A stretch of 5,179 bases of DNA from an uncultured Bacteroidales bacterium. Lineage in GTDB: Bacteria; Bacteroidota; Bacteroidia; Bacteroidales; Paludibacteraceae. The stretch lies in the NCBI GenBank assembly GCA_903912795.1, contig CAIWIS010000152.1:1-5179 (forward strand), in the 5' to 3' direction. Of this stretch, positions 1 to 5,179 are shown piece after piece. Within the stretch, counting starts at the first letter, position 1, and every line of letters begins with the position of its first letter. The position numbers and the translations under genes are program-made. The notes under the pieces are model-generated. The model did not search any database, was not told the DNA's origin, and saw only the letters and a list, made by a program, of their open reading frames with translations.

Positions 1-138
1 CACACCAGCATCGGCTCTATCCAAAATAACTACTTTACAGCCTTGTTCGGCCATGTATTCTGCCATACCTTTTCCAAGGATTCCGGCACCACCAGTGATA
101 ACAATCACTTTATTCTTTACATCGAATAAGTTCTTCAT
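1..138 (-). CDS. SDR-family NAD(P)-dependent oxidoreductase, N-terminal 46 residues only (partial)
   Basis: The reading frame starts at the ATG at 138-136 and runs off the left edge of the window. It begins MKNLFDVKNKVIVITGGAG and shows the first beta-alpha-beta unit of a Rossmann fold: beta1 (KVIVITGG, residues 10-17), a glycine-rich turn (TGGAGILG, 15-22), helix A, and beta2 ending VVILD (36-40). The Asp at the end of beta2 (residue 40) usually indicates preference for NAD(H) over NADP(H). The second glycine of the usual TGxxxGxG pattern is shifted by one position (G19-I20). It lies 63 bases behind a LacI-type regulator on the same strand, so it is probably the first enzyme gene of the regulated operon. 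Similar SDR proteins in Bacteroidota include D-mannonate/fructuronate oxidoreductases encoded beside mannonate dehydratase. That assignment is inference from the N-terminus and context. The catalytic Tyr-xxx-Lys is outside the window, so the substrate cannot be settled here. Confidence 0.85.
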   Translation of the reverse strand, partial: MKNLFDVKNKVIVITGGAGILGKGMAEYMAEQGCKVVILDRADAGV

Positions 139-172
139 TTTATTTTTATTTATATATTTTCTTACCAAATTA

Positions 173-186
173 CAATTATATAATTG
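173..186. repeat. 14-base perfect AT-rich palindrome between the LacI-type gene and the SDR gene
   Basis: CAATTATATAATTG is self-complementary over all 14 bases. It lies in the 63-base spacer between the regulator stop and the SDR start. With only two G/C pairs and no loop it would be a weak hairpin, and no T-run follows it, so it is not a convincing terminator. In such AT-rich sequence it may be chance, or a minor processing or protein-binding site. Confidence 0.3.
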
Positions 187-201
187 AATGATGTTTATTT
201 T

Positions 202-1275
202 TTATTCAGAAAAATGCATAAAAGCTTCAATATTTTCTTTGATAAGAATATCGATGGGCATATAATTAATTTTATTGACTTCCTGATTAAAAATCAATTT
301 TTTACACATATCTTTTGCTGATAAATAAGACTGTTTTTCAGGGCGTTGGGCTAACAATAACGAGATAACACCTTTTTTGAGAAAAGCTATATTTTCGTCG
401 AGCAAGTCATATCCGATAAGTCGTACATTGTTGATTTCTAAGGCTTCAAACTTTCTGGCCAACCTAAAAACCTTTGAATTGAAAGTGATAGCAGCGCGCA
501 AATTGGGGTTTTGATTAAATAAATTGCGCAATAACTCTTTGTTGGAAGCTTCATTATCGTCGAGTAATTCGGCTTCAATGAGCTGAAGTTTTGAAACCAA
601 ATCGTTTTCCTTCAGATAATTCATAAATCCGTCATATCGATTTCTTGTTTGATTGGATACAGAGCCTTTACGTTTGGTACGAATAACAAGAATTGAATCA
701 TTCGTATTTAATTGTTCCACTAAAAACTTAGCAGCAATATATCCGCTCAACGTTGAATTTTGACCGTAATACGTCAAAAAATCAGCTTCTTCAATCATAG
801 AATCGATAAATGAAAACTGCACCCCAAACTCGCTTAACTGATTAGTTAACAGTAGAGTTTCATCTTTAAAAATAGGAGCAATAAAAACAGCATCCGGCAA
901 ATTTTGAAGCAATTTATCCGCCACATCATTAAACGAATTTACATCGAACTGATCAAAACACGCTTTTTCGAATGAAACATTATAGCCTGCAAACTCGGGC
1001 ATTGCCATCTCAAATCCTTTTTCAACCGTTGACCAATAATCGCCAGGTTGATTTTGTGGAATGAGATAAATGAAACGAAATATCTTTTTGGATGCCAACG
1101 AACGAGCCAATATATTGGGTGTGTAATTAAATTCATCGAGCACCTTGGTTACAGCCTCCAAACTTTTAATGGACACATCGCCACGTTTGTGCAAAACACG
1201 GTCGACAGTACCTTCAGACACACCCGCCATGCGAGCAATATCTTTTATACGTAAGTTGGAATTGTCGTTTTTCAT
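202..1275 (-). CDS. LacI-family transcriptional regulator
   Basis: The protein has 357 residues, close to the usual 330-350 of the LacI/GalR family. Residues 10-32 form the N-terminal helix-turn-helix (IKDIARMAGVSEGTVDRVLH), followed by the hinge helix with ARSL at 57-60. The Leu of this motif corresponds to the residue that PurR/LacI proteins push into the central CG step of the operator. The rest is a periplasmic-binding-protein-like effector domain. Recognisable segments are RNRYDGFMNYL (211-221), RLIGYDLLDENIAFLKKG (285-302) and LLAQRP (307-312), resembling sugar-sensing members. The start at 1275 gives a normal short N-terminal arm, and no Shine-Dalgarno sequence precedes it. Two operator-like palindromes surround its promoter, so it probably represses its own synthesis and that of the SDR gene behind it. 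The inducer is unknown; a hexuronate or related sugar acid is a guess from the neighbouring oxidoreductase. Confidence 0.95.
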   Translation of the reverse strand: MKNDNSNLRIKDIARMAGVSEGTVDRVLHKRGDVSIKSLEAVTKVLDEFNYTPNILARSLASKKIFRFIYLIPQNQPGDYWSTVEKGFEMAMPEFAGYNVSFEKACFDQFDVNSFNDVADKLLQNLPDAVFIAPIFKDETLLLTNQLSEFGVQFSFIDSMIEEADFLTYYGQNSTLSGYIAAKFLVEQLNTNDSILVIRTKRKGSVSNQTRNRYDGFMNYLKENDLVSKLQLIEAELLDDNEASNKELLRNLFNQNPNLRAAITFNSKVFRLARKFEALEINNVRLIGYDLLDENIAFLKKGVISLLLAQRPEKQSYLSAKDMCKKLIFNQEVNKINYMPIDILIKENIEAFMHFSE

Positions 1276-1292
1276 GCATTTATAGTAACAAA

Positions 1293-1310
1293 CCGTGTAC
1301 GCACACAGTA
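1293..1310 (-). promoter_or_regulatory. LacI-type operator, downstream site (O1)
   Basis: Read on the minus strand this is TACTGTGTGCGTACACGG, an imperfect palindrome centred on a CG step between 1300 and 1301. CG-centred palindromes are the usual operator form for LacI-family proteins. It matches the site at 1360-1377 in 17 of 18 positions, in the opposite orientation. It lies just downstream of the predicted transcription start, within the leader of the lacI-type gene, where bound repressor would block initiation or early elongation. That the neighbouring regulator binds it is inferred from position. Confidence 0.8.
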
Positions 1311-1318
1311 ATTAAATG

Positions 1319-1353
1319 CAAAGATACAAACAATTTTGAATTATCAATACAAA
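1319..1353 (-). promoter_or_regulatory. Bacteroidota-type promoter of the LacI-type regulator operon
   Basis: On the minus strand TATCTTTG (1326-1319) matches the Bacteroidota -7 consensus TAnnTTTG exactly. Upstream, a TTTG (1353-1350) lies 23 bases away and a TTG (1347-1345) lies 18 bases away; either could be the -33 element. Transcription would start near 1310-1314, giving a leader of roughly 35-40 bases before the ATG at 1275. The promoter sits exactly between the two operator copies. Confidence 0.7.
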
Positions 1354-1359
1354 ATTACA

Positions 1360-1377
1360 TACTGTGTGCGCACACGG
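1360..1377 (+). promoter_or_regulatory. LacI-type operator, upstream site (O2)
   Basis: The plus strand reads TACTGTGTGCGCACACGG. Its core GTGTGCGCACAC (1364-1375) is a perfect 12-base palindrome with a central CG step, as expected for a LacI-family operator. It lies just upstream of the predicted -33 region of the regulator promoter and is the inverted near-copy of the site at 1293-1310. The centres are 69 bases apart. Confidence 0.8.
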
Positions 1378-1450
1378 AAACAAATAATAGCACATATATC
1401 ATTGTTAATCAACAATATAAATGCATATTATTTATTTTAAAAATAATTAT

Positions 1451-1500
1451 AAAAAAGAATCACCCACTCTGAGTGTTTTTTAAAACTCAGAGAGGGTGAT
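1451..1500 (-). terminator. Rho-independent terminator of the DUF4143 ATPase gene
   Basis: Arms 1459-1474 and 1485-1500 pair as ATCACCC-A-CTCTGAGT with ACTCAGAG-A-GGGTGAT: 15 pairs and one A/A mismatch around a loop of about 10 bases. On the minus strand the stem is followed at once by TCTTTTTT (1458-1451). It begins 38 bases after the ATPase stop codon, so it most likely ends that transcript and separates it from the LacI-type operon downstream. On the plus strand the stem lacks a following T-run, and no plus-strand gene would use it. Confidence 0.88.
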
Positions 1501-1538
1501 GCCTTTGAATGTTGTTTAATGAATTATGGGTATTAATG

Positions 1539-2744
1539 CTACTTATACTCAAATTTAAATGCCGGAATAACTTTAATTTTATACGAATCGATAATAACTA
1601 AATCGGATTGATCTAAAGTAATTATTACACCTTCGTGTAGATTAAAATATTTCATGGCTGATAAAATACCCTTTATTTCTCTTTCCTGATTGTCGTTGTG
1701 AAGTTCATAGCACACTTGTATGGCAAAGTATGCATCGTTCATCTTATAAACAAAGTCGCACTCCGACTCATTATCAGCGAAATACCATATACTTTTTGTC
1801 AATTTCCGGATATTCCAATAAATTGTATTTTCAAATTTTCGACCCAAATCCTTTGAGGATGAAATAGAACTTACATTAATCAACCCATTATCAACAATAT
1901 ATACTTTTTTCTCCGAAAGCATTTGACTTTTTAAGGAGTATGAAAATTTTGAAATAAGATTTATAACATAACTCGATTCAAAATGTGATAAATATTCCAA
2001 TACCGTAGAGGGCGATTTTACTCCAATTACCGAAGTGAGTTTACTTGGACTTATTCGATTTCCGGCTACTGACATCAAATAAATGCAAAGTGTTTTCAAC
2101 CCCTTAACATCCCTTATTGCATAGCGTGTAGCTATATCTCTGTAAATAATATCTTCAATCAACGAACTCAACAAATCTTTGTTGTTTGTTTTCAGATACT
2201 CCGGAAATCCTCCCTTTTCTAAGTAACTTACGTAACTATCTCTGCTTAAATCAAAGTTGTTCAATAAACAGAATTCTTTGTAACTGAATGGAAATAATTC
2301 TTTTGAAATATGTCTACCAGTTAAGTTTGTACCCAATTCAATGCTTAACATCTGTGCATTAGAACCAGTAATGATAACTCTTATTGTTTGATCCAATTTT
2401 TGCCGAACGTAGATTTCCCAACCTTTCACTAATTGAATTTCATCGAAAAAAAGTATTTTCTTTCCACTTTCCTTCACTATTTCATCCAGCAAAACAAAAT
2501 CGTTTACCGAAAAATCATAGAGTCGGATGTCAGCAAAGTTAAAATAGAACACATCTTCTATTTCATTTCTAACAAATTGATGCAATAAAACACTTTTTCC
2601 ACATCGTCTGATTCCTGAAACAACCAAAGCATGCGATGTGGAAACCGGTAACAATGGAAGCAACTCCCTGCTTATCCCTAACTCGAATGAACGAAAAGAT
2701 TCGGTTTGTTCATTTACAACTGCCTGTATATCTGACTGTTTCAT
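1539..2744 (-). CDS. AAA-family ATPase with DUF4143 C-terminal domain
   Basis: The protein has 401 residues, typical for the AAA_14/DUF4143 family, which is common, often multicopy, and of uncertain function in Bacteroidota. The ATPase part shows a Walker A motif GIRRCGKS (44-51), a Walker B motif KILFFDEIQ (96-104, with D101-E102), a sensor-like ITGSNA (125-130) and TGRHI (142-146) with a candidate arginine finger. The following ELFPFSYKEF (149-158) and EKGGFPEYL (176-184) are family hallmarks. The C-terminal DUF4143 region has YRDIATRYAIRD (201-212), VDNGLIN (284-290), GRKFEN (301-306), ECDFVYK (328-334) and AIQVCYEL (341-348). The last three resemble a PD-(D/E)xK nuclease-like core, but the usual E-x-K strand reads Q-V-C, so nuclease activity looks unlikely. 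The gene has its own promoter and terminator and is more AT-rich in sampled lines (about 27-33% GC) than hsdR (about 38-40%). This suggests an independent, possibly acquired unit. No signal peptide or membrane segment is visible. Confidence 0.93.
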   Translation of the reverse strand: MKQSDIQAVVNEQTESFRSFELGISRELLPLLPVSTSHALVVSGIRRCGKSVLLHQFVRNEIEDVFYFNFADIRLYDFSVNDFVLLDEIVKESGKKILFFDEIQLVKGWEIYVRQKLDQTIRVIITGSNAQMLSIELGTNLTGRHISKELFPFSYKEFCLLNNFDLSRDSYVSYLEKGGFPEYLKTNNKDLLSSLIEDIIYRDIATRYAIRDVKGLKTLCIYLMSVAGNRISPSKLTSVIGVKSPSTVLEYLSHFESSYVINLISKFSYSLKSQMLSEKKVYIVDNGLINVSSISSSKDLGRKFENTIYWNIRKLTKSIWYFADNESECDFVYKMNDAYFAIQVCYELHNDNQEREIKGILSAMKYFNLHEGVIITLDQSDLVIIDSYKIKVIPAFKFEYK

Positions 2745-3098
2745 AATCTATATAGTATTATATTCCGTTACAAATGTAATATATATATCATTACTAACAA
2801 AATAATAATCTTTAATTATATTTTCCAAGTCATTTTAATGAATTTTCATTGAAGCTTAGCAGTAAATGTTGAATAAAAATGCCTGAAAATCTTACATCTT
2901 CCGAACATTCTTTCTTAACCTTAAAAAACTAATTTATTAAACTAAACCTGATTCCTCTTTAAACGGATTATTCTGATTAAAAATTCAGACCTCTAACAGC
3001 AACCTTCACCTTATTACTAAAAGCATGGCAATGCAACAAAAAGGAAAAATGAATGATAGATGCCTAATACAAAATTGAATTAATTAACCAATAAAAAT
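2745..3098. other. 354-base intergenic stretch without a credible gene
   Basis: The downstream end (2745-2801) holds the ATPase promoter. In the rest I see only very short open frames, such as 20 codons on the minus strand from about 2913 and 17 codons on the plus strand from about 3024. They have no recognisable content. There is no strong terminator directly behind the metallopeptidase gene (stop at 3099-3101), only weak A/T-rich pairing around 3076-3092. The segment 2948-2978 repeats a GATT-containing word (CTGATT, CGGATT, CTGATT) and 2837-2850 is a short AT-rich inverted repeat (AATGAA-tt-TTCATT). Neither is strong enough to name. Confidence 0.6.
2771..2801 (-). promoter_or_regulatory. 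Bacteroidota-type promoter of the ATPase gene
   Basis: On the minus strand TTTG (2801-2798) and TACATTTG (2778-2771) are separated by 19 bases, matching the TTTG-N19-TAnnTTTG arrangement of the Bacteroidota primary sigma factor. Transcription would start near 2764, about 20 bases before the ATG at 2744, giving a short A/T-rich leader without a Shine-Dalgarno sequence. Confidence 0.75.
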
Positions 3099-3818
3099 CT
3101 ACGCCAACAGCCTCTCTAATTTATTCTTCCATTTTTCCCATTCAGGCATTTCGCGGGTTTGCAGGTCTAGGAATTTCTGTGTATGGTCGTGATGGATTAA
3201 ATGGCATAGCTCATGTACTATTACATATTCAATGCAGGCTTTGGGGGCTTTAATTAATTCAGGGTTAAGAATGATTCGCCCTTTTGCAGTACAACTCCCC
3301 CAACGGGTAGGCATTTGCCGGAGTGATAAGTGATAAGTAATAAGTGATAAGTTGTATTTTGAAGTAAACGAATTAAATAATGGTTCTGCAATTTCATGAA
3401 ATCTAACCTTCGCCTTATCTAGATACCATTCCTCAACTAACTCTTTTACCTTGTCTTTCTTTCCTGTATGCACTTCCAGAAACTGACCCTTTAACTTAAC
3501 GCTATCACCACTCATAACTCCCAACTCATAACTTATAACTTTCAGTCTGTATTGCTTGCCAAGATATAAATGTGTTTCTCCACCAATAAATTTTCTATCG
3601 GTAAGCCGTGGTTGAAACGATAAAAAGAAACTCAATTGGCGGATAATCCAGGGCGCTTTCTTTCGAAGTCGTTCTTTAATCACATTAATAGCAGTATCCA
3701 CCGGAGCTTTTACAAGTACATCCAAATCGGGTGTTACAGTAATGCCTAACGTTCTCCTATCCGAATATTCCAGTCTGAAATCAATTCGTTTCGAACCGTA
3801 TTCTATAAAATCAGTCAT
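3099..3818 (-). CDS. YgjP-like zinc metallopeptidase (DUF45), restriction-operon associated
   Basis: The protein has 239 residues, the usual size for the DUF45 (YgjP-like metallopeptidase) family. The signature is MPTRWGSC (169-176), then GRIILNPELIKAPK (180-193), then VIVHELCHLIHHDHTQKF (199-216). HELCH (202-206) supplies the two zinc-binding histidines and the catalytic Glu203; His212 is the likely third ligand. The conserved MPEW follows at 224-227. No signal peptide or membrane segment is seen, so it should be cytoplasmic. Its ATG overlaps the hsdR stop (TAATG, 3820-3816), implying translational coupling and shared transcription. DUF45 genes are often found beside type I restriction genes, but their role there is not established. 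Two stretches, ISYELGVMS (95-103) and LSLITYHLSL (157-166), are encoded by 7-base tandem repeats and look like insertions in linkers; the zinc-site motifs are intact. Confidence 0.92.
   Translation of the reverse strand: MTDFIEYGSKRIDFRLEYSDRRTLGITVTPDLDVLVKAPVDTAINVIKERLRKKAPWIIRQLSFFLSFQPRLTDRKFIGGETHLYLGKQYRLKVISYELGVMSGDSVKLKGQFLEVHTGKKDKVKELVEEWYLDKAKVRFHEIAEPLFNSFTSKYNLSLITYHLSLRQMPTRWGSCTAKGRIILNPELIKAPKACIEYVIVHELCHLIHHDHTQKFLDLQTREMPEWEKWKNKLERLLA
3323..3352. repeat. Heptamer tandem array 1 inside the metallopeptidase gene
   Basis: The plus strand carries four contiguous 7-base units, GTGATAA, GTGATAA, GTAATAA and GTGATAA (3323-3350), plus the first two bases of a fifth. On the minus strand the unit reads ACTTATC. 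Three units equal seven codons, so the array gives a 7-residue peptide period, seen as LSLITYH then LSL, at residues 157-166. This lies just before the conserved RQMPTRWGSC, and no stop arises in the frame used. Confidence 0.9.
3510..3544. repeat. Heptamer tandem array 2 inside the metallopeptidase gene
   Basis: The plus strand carries ACTCATA, ACTCCCA, ACTCATA and ACTTATA (3510-3537), then a decayed unit ACTTTCA (3538-3544). It encodes about residues 93-103 (KVISYELGVMS), between YRLK and SVKLKGQFLEV. The unit is close to the reverse complement of the unit of the array at 3323-3352 (ACTTATA against ACTTATC), so the two arrays are related and inverted with respect to each other. Confidence 0.88.
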
Positions 3819-5179
3819 TATTTGTAACGGGTTTTTGCTACATCAATATACTTCTTAGCTATCTCATCCATCTCTCCAAACGACAGTTCAACACTGTATT
3901 TATCGCGCACCTCGTCAATCAGATAATCACCAATTTCAATCAATAGCTTTCCTGTGATATTGGATTTCACCTGCCAGTCGACAATGGGAATACCATTATC
4001 CAACACAGCTTCCTGAACCAGTTCATCTACTTTCAGTGCTGTTTGGGTGGAAACTTCCTTTAGAATAGCCGTATCTTTTATTTTATCGCTCAGCGATTCC
4101 ACACTCAACCCATAAAAAGCTTTCGCCACATCTTTATCATTCAGCACCTCAGGTATATCACTGTCGGTATGTGCCAACACATTGTTCATGATTTCCATTA
4201 CCCGCATCAAATAAACCACTTCGTTGATTCGGTGAGTTTCGTATTCAAAAATAGTTTCCCGCAACATCTGCGAAAACTTCTTGTAGAAAGCCGGATCTTC
4301 ATCCATTTTCTCAGTGATATGCTTAGCAGTACGACTGGCAATTTTATCGGCTTTGGCAGCCTTACCCGTTGTATTTTCTACTTCCTGCTGAAATTTCTCC
4401 TTGTCAAAGATATTGACCAGTTCTGTTATCACTTCCACCTTTTCGGTAGTTACGTGCGTATCAATCAGTTTTTGAATCTGCCCTTCGTATTGCTTGTAGT
4501 CCACCGTATCGCTGTAACGCTCCACTACCGCCAACCGTAACTTCATAAACATCGTCAAATCCGTTTTATAACGTTTAATATGCTTTTCATCTACCTGCTT
4601 GTAAAACTCCATCGACGAGAAAGCCAGCTTCAACGATTTGGCAAAGGCAGCCAGTTTATCATAGAAAATAGCGCGAACCGCTTCATCTTTCAACAACACC
4701 TGATAAGCTTCGGCATCACGCTTATTCACCACTGTTTTGAAAATATCCCACAACTCCGAATGTTTCTGAGGCAGTTTTTTTATCTCTTCGTTGATATTGG
4801 TCAGTGTTCCCACTAAATCATCATCATCAAACTCTTCAAATGTAGAATAAAGTTCCAGCGCATCATCCAGATTCTCGATAACGCCATAATAGTCTATGAT
4901 GTAGCCAAAATCCTTATCGGGATAAATACGGTTTACACGGGCAATGGCCTGCAATAACTTATGTCCCTGCAAATTTCGGGTCAGATAAAGCACCGTATTT
5001 TTAGGCTCGTCAAAGCCGGTAAGCAGCTTATCAACCACAATAATAATCTCAGGCGTTTCGCCTTTTTTGAATCGGTTGATAATATTACTCTCGTACTTCT
5101 TGGCATTGCCATGCTCATCCATCATTTTCTTCCAAAAACGATTCTCAATCTCGCTCGATTTCTCGTAAGCGCTGTCTTC
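3818..5179 (-). CDS. hsdR: Type I restriction endonuclease R subunit, C-terminal 453 residues (partial)
   Basis: The frame is open to the right edge of the window; the first in-window ATG at 5125 is internal, since 18 further sense codons precede it. HsdR is the DNA-translocating and cleaving subunit of type I restriction-modification complexes. In window numbering, IIIVVDKLLTGFDEP (45-59) and QAIARVNR (77-84, with the conserved Q..AR..R) are motifs V and VI of the second RecA-like motor domain. GYIIDYYG (92-99) follows, as in other HsdR proteins. From about residue 110 on the sequence is largely helical and charged, matching the C-terminal region that links HsdR to the methylase core. The nuclease domain and helicase motifs I-IV would be upstream, outside the window, as would hsdM and hsdS if present. 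Full-length HsdR is usually about 900-1100 residues. The stop (TAA, 3820-3818) overlaps the metallopeptidase start. No internal frameshift is visible. Confidence 0.95.
   Translation of the reverse strand, partial: EDSAYEKSSEIENRFWKKMMDEHGNAKKYESNIINRFKKGETPEIIIVVDKLLTGFDEPKNTVLYLTRNLQGHKLLQAIARVNRIYPDKDFGYIIDYYGVIENLDDALELYSTFEEFDDDDLVGTLTNINEEIKKLPQKHSELWDIFKTVVNKRDAEAYQVLLKDEAVRAIFYDKLAAFAKSLKLAFSSMEFYKQVDEKHIKRYKTDLTMFMKLRLAVVERYSDTVDYKQYEGQIQKLIDTHVTTEKVEVITELVNIFDKEKFQQEVENTTGKAAKADKIASRTAKHITEKMDEDPAFYKKFSQMLRETIFEYETHRINEVVYLMRVMEIMNNVLAHTDSDIPEVLNDKDVAKAFYGLSVESLSDKIKDTAILKEVSTQTALKVDELVQEAVLDNGIPIVDWQVKSNITGKLLIEIGDYLIDEVRDKYSVELSFGEMDEIAKKYIDVAKTRYK

Noticed and set aside
939..1254. 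Open frames overlapping the LacI-type gene in other frames (939-1136 minus, 1048-1254 plus).
   Set aside because: They lie inside a clear LacI-family coding region and show no domain or start signal of their own.
1401..1416. Inverted repeat ATTGTT-AATC-AACAAT between the upstream operator and the ATPase terminator.
   Set aside because: A 6-base AT-rich stem is common by chance here. It has no T-run and no clear position relative to a promoter.
2837..2850. Inverted repeat AATGAA-tt-TTCATT upstream of the ATPase promoter.
   Set aside because: Short, AT-rich and isolated; not distinguishable from chance.
3024..3077. Short plus-strand open frame of 17 codons beginning MAMQQKGK.
   Set aside because: Too short, no promoter, no recognisable product, and no support beyond an ATG.
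3323..3544. A CRISPR-like array, suggested by repeated short units.
   Set aside because: The units are 7 bases and contiguous without spacers, and they lie within a coding frame; this is microsatellite structure.
4169..4816. Open frames on the plus strand opposite hsdR (4169-4540 and 4580-4816).
   Set aside because: They are the complement of well-supported hsdR coding sequence, and their translations look like antisense of charged helical protein.

Overview
The window looks like a piece of a Bacteroidota chromosome, probably from the order Bacteroidales. It is AT-rich. Two upstream regions carry the TTTG / TAnnTTTG promoter pattern of that phylum, start codons lack Shine-Dalgarno sequences and sit behind A/T-rich leaders, and the protein families fit. 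All five genes lie on the minus strand, so they are transcribed from high to low coordinates.

Right part (5179 to 3099): the 3' portion of a type I restriction enzyme R subunit (hsdR), cut by the window edge. Its stop codon overlaps by one base the start of a YgjP/DUF45-type zinc metallopeptidase gene (TAATG junction), so the two form the end of a restriction-modification operon. The metallopeptidase gene carries two short arrays of 7-base tandem repeats. Both are read through in frame and both fall in linker-like parts of the protein.

Middle (3098 to 1459): a 354-base gap with no credible gene but with a good promoter at its downstream end. Then comes a stand-alone AAA ATPase with a DUF4143 C-terminal region, followed by a strong rho-independent terminator. 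This is a self-contained single-gene unit, more AT-rich in the lines sampled than the restriction operon.

Left part (1380 to 1): a LacI-family regulator, then after 63 bases the start of a short-chain dehydrogenase/reductase gene cut by the window edge. The arrangement suggests a sugar or sugar-acid catabolic operon whose first gene is its own regulator. The regulator's promoter lies between two nearly identical LacI-type operators in opposite orientation, 69 bases apart centre to centre, which points to autoregulation and possibly a repression loop.

No RNA genes, CRISPR arrays, insertion sequences, attachment sites or origins were seen. I see no clearly new multi-gene system. The most notable signals are the operator pair around the lacI-type promoter and the two related heptamer arrays inside the metallopeptidase gene.
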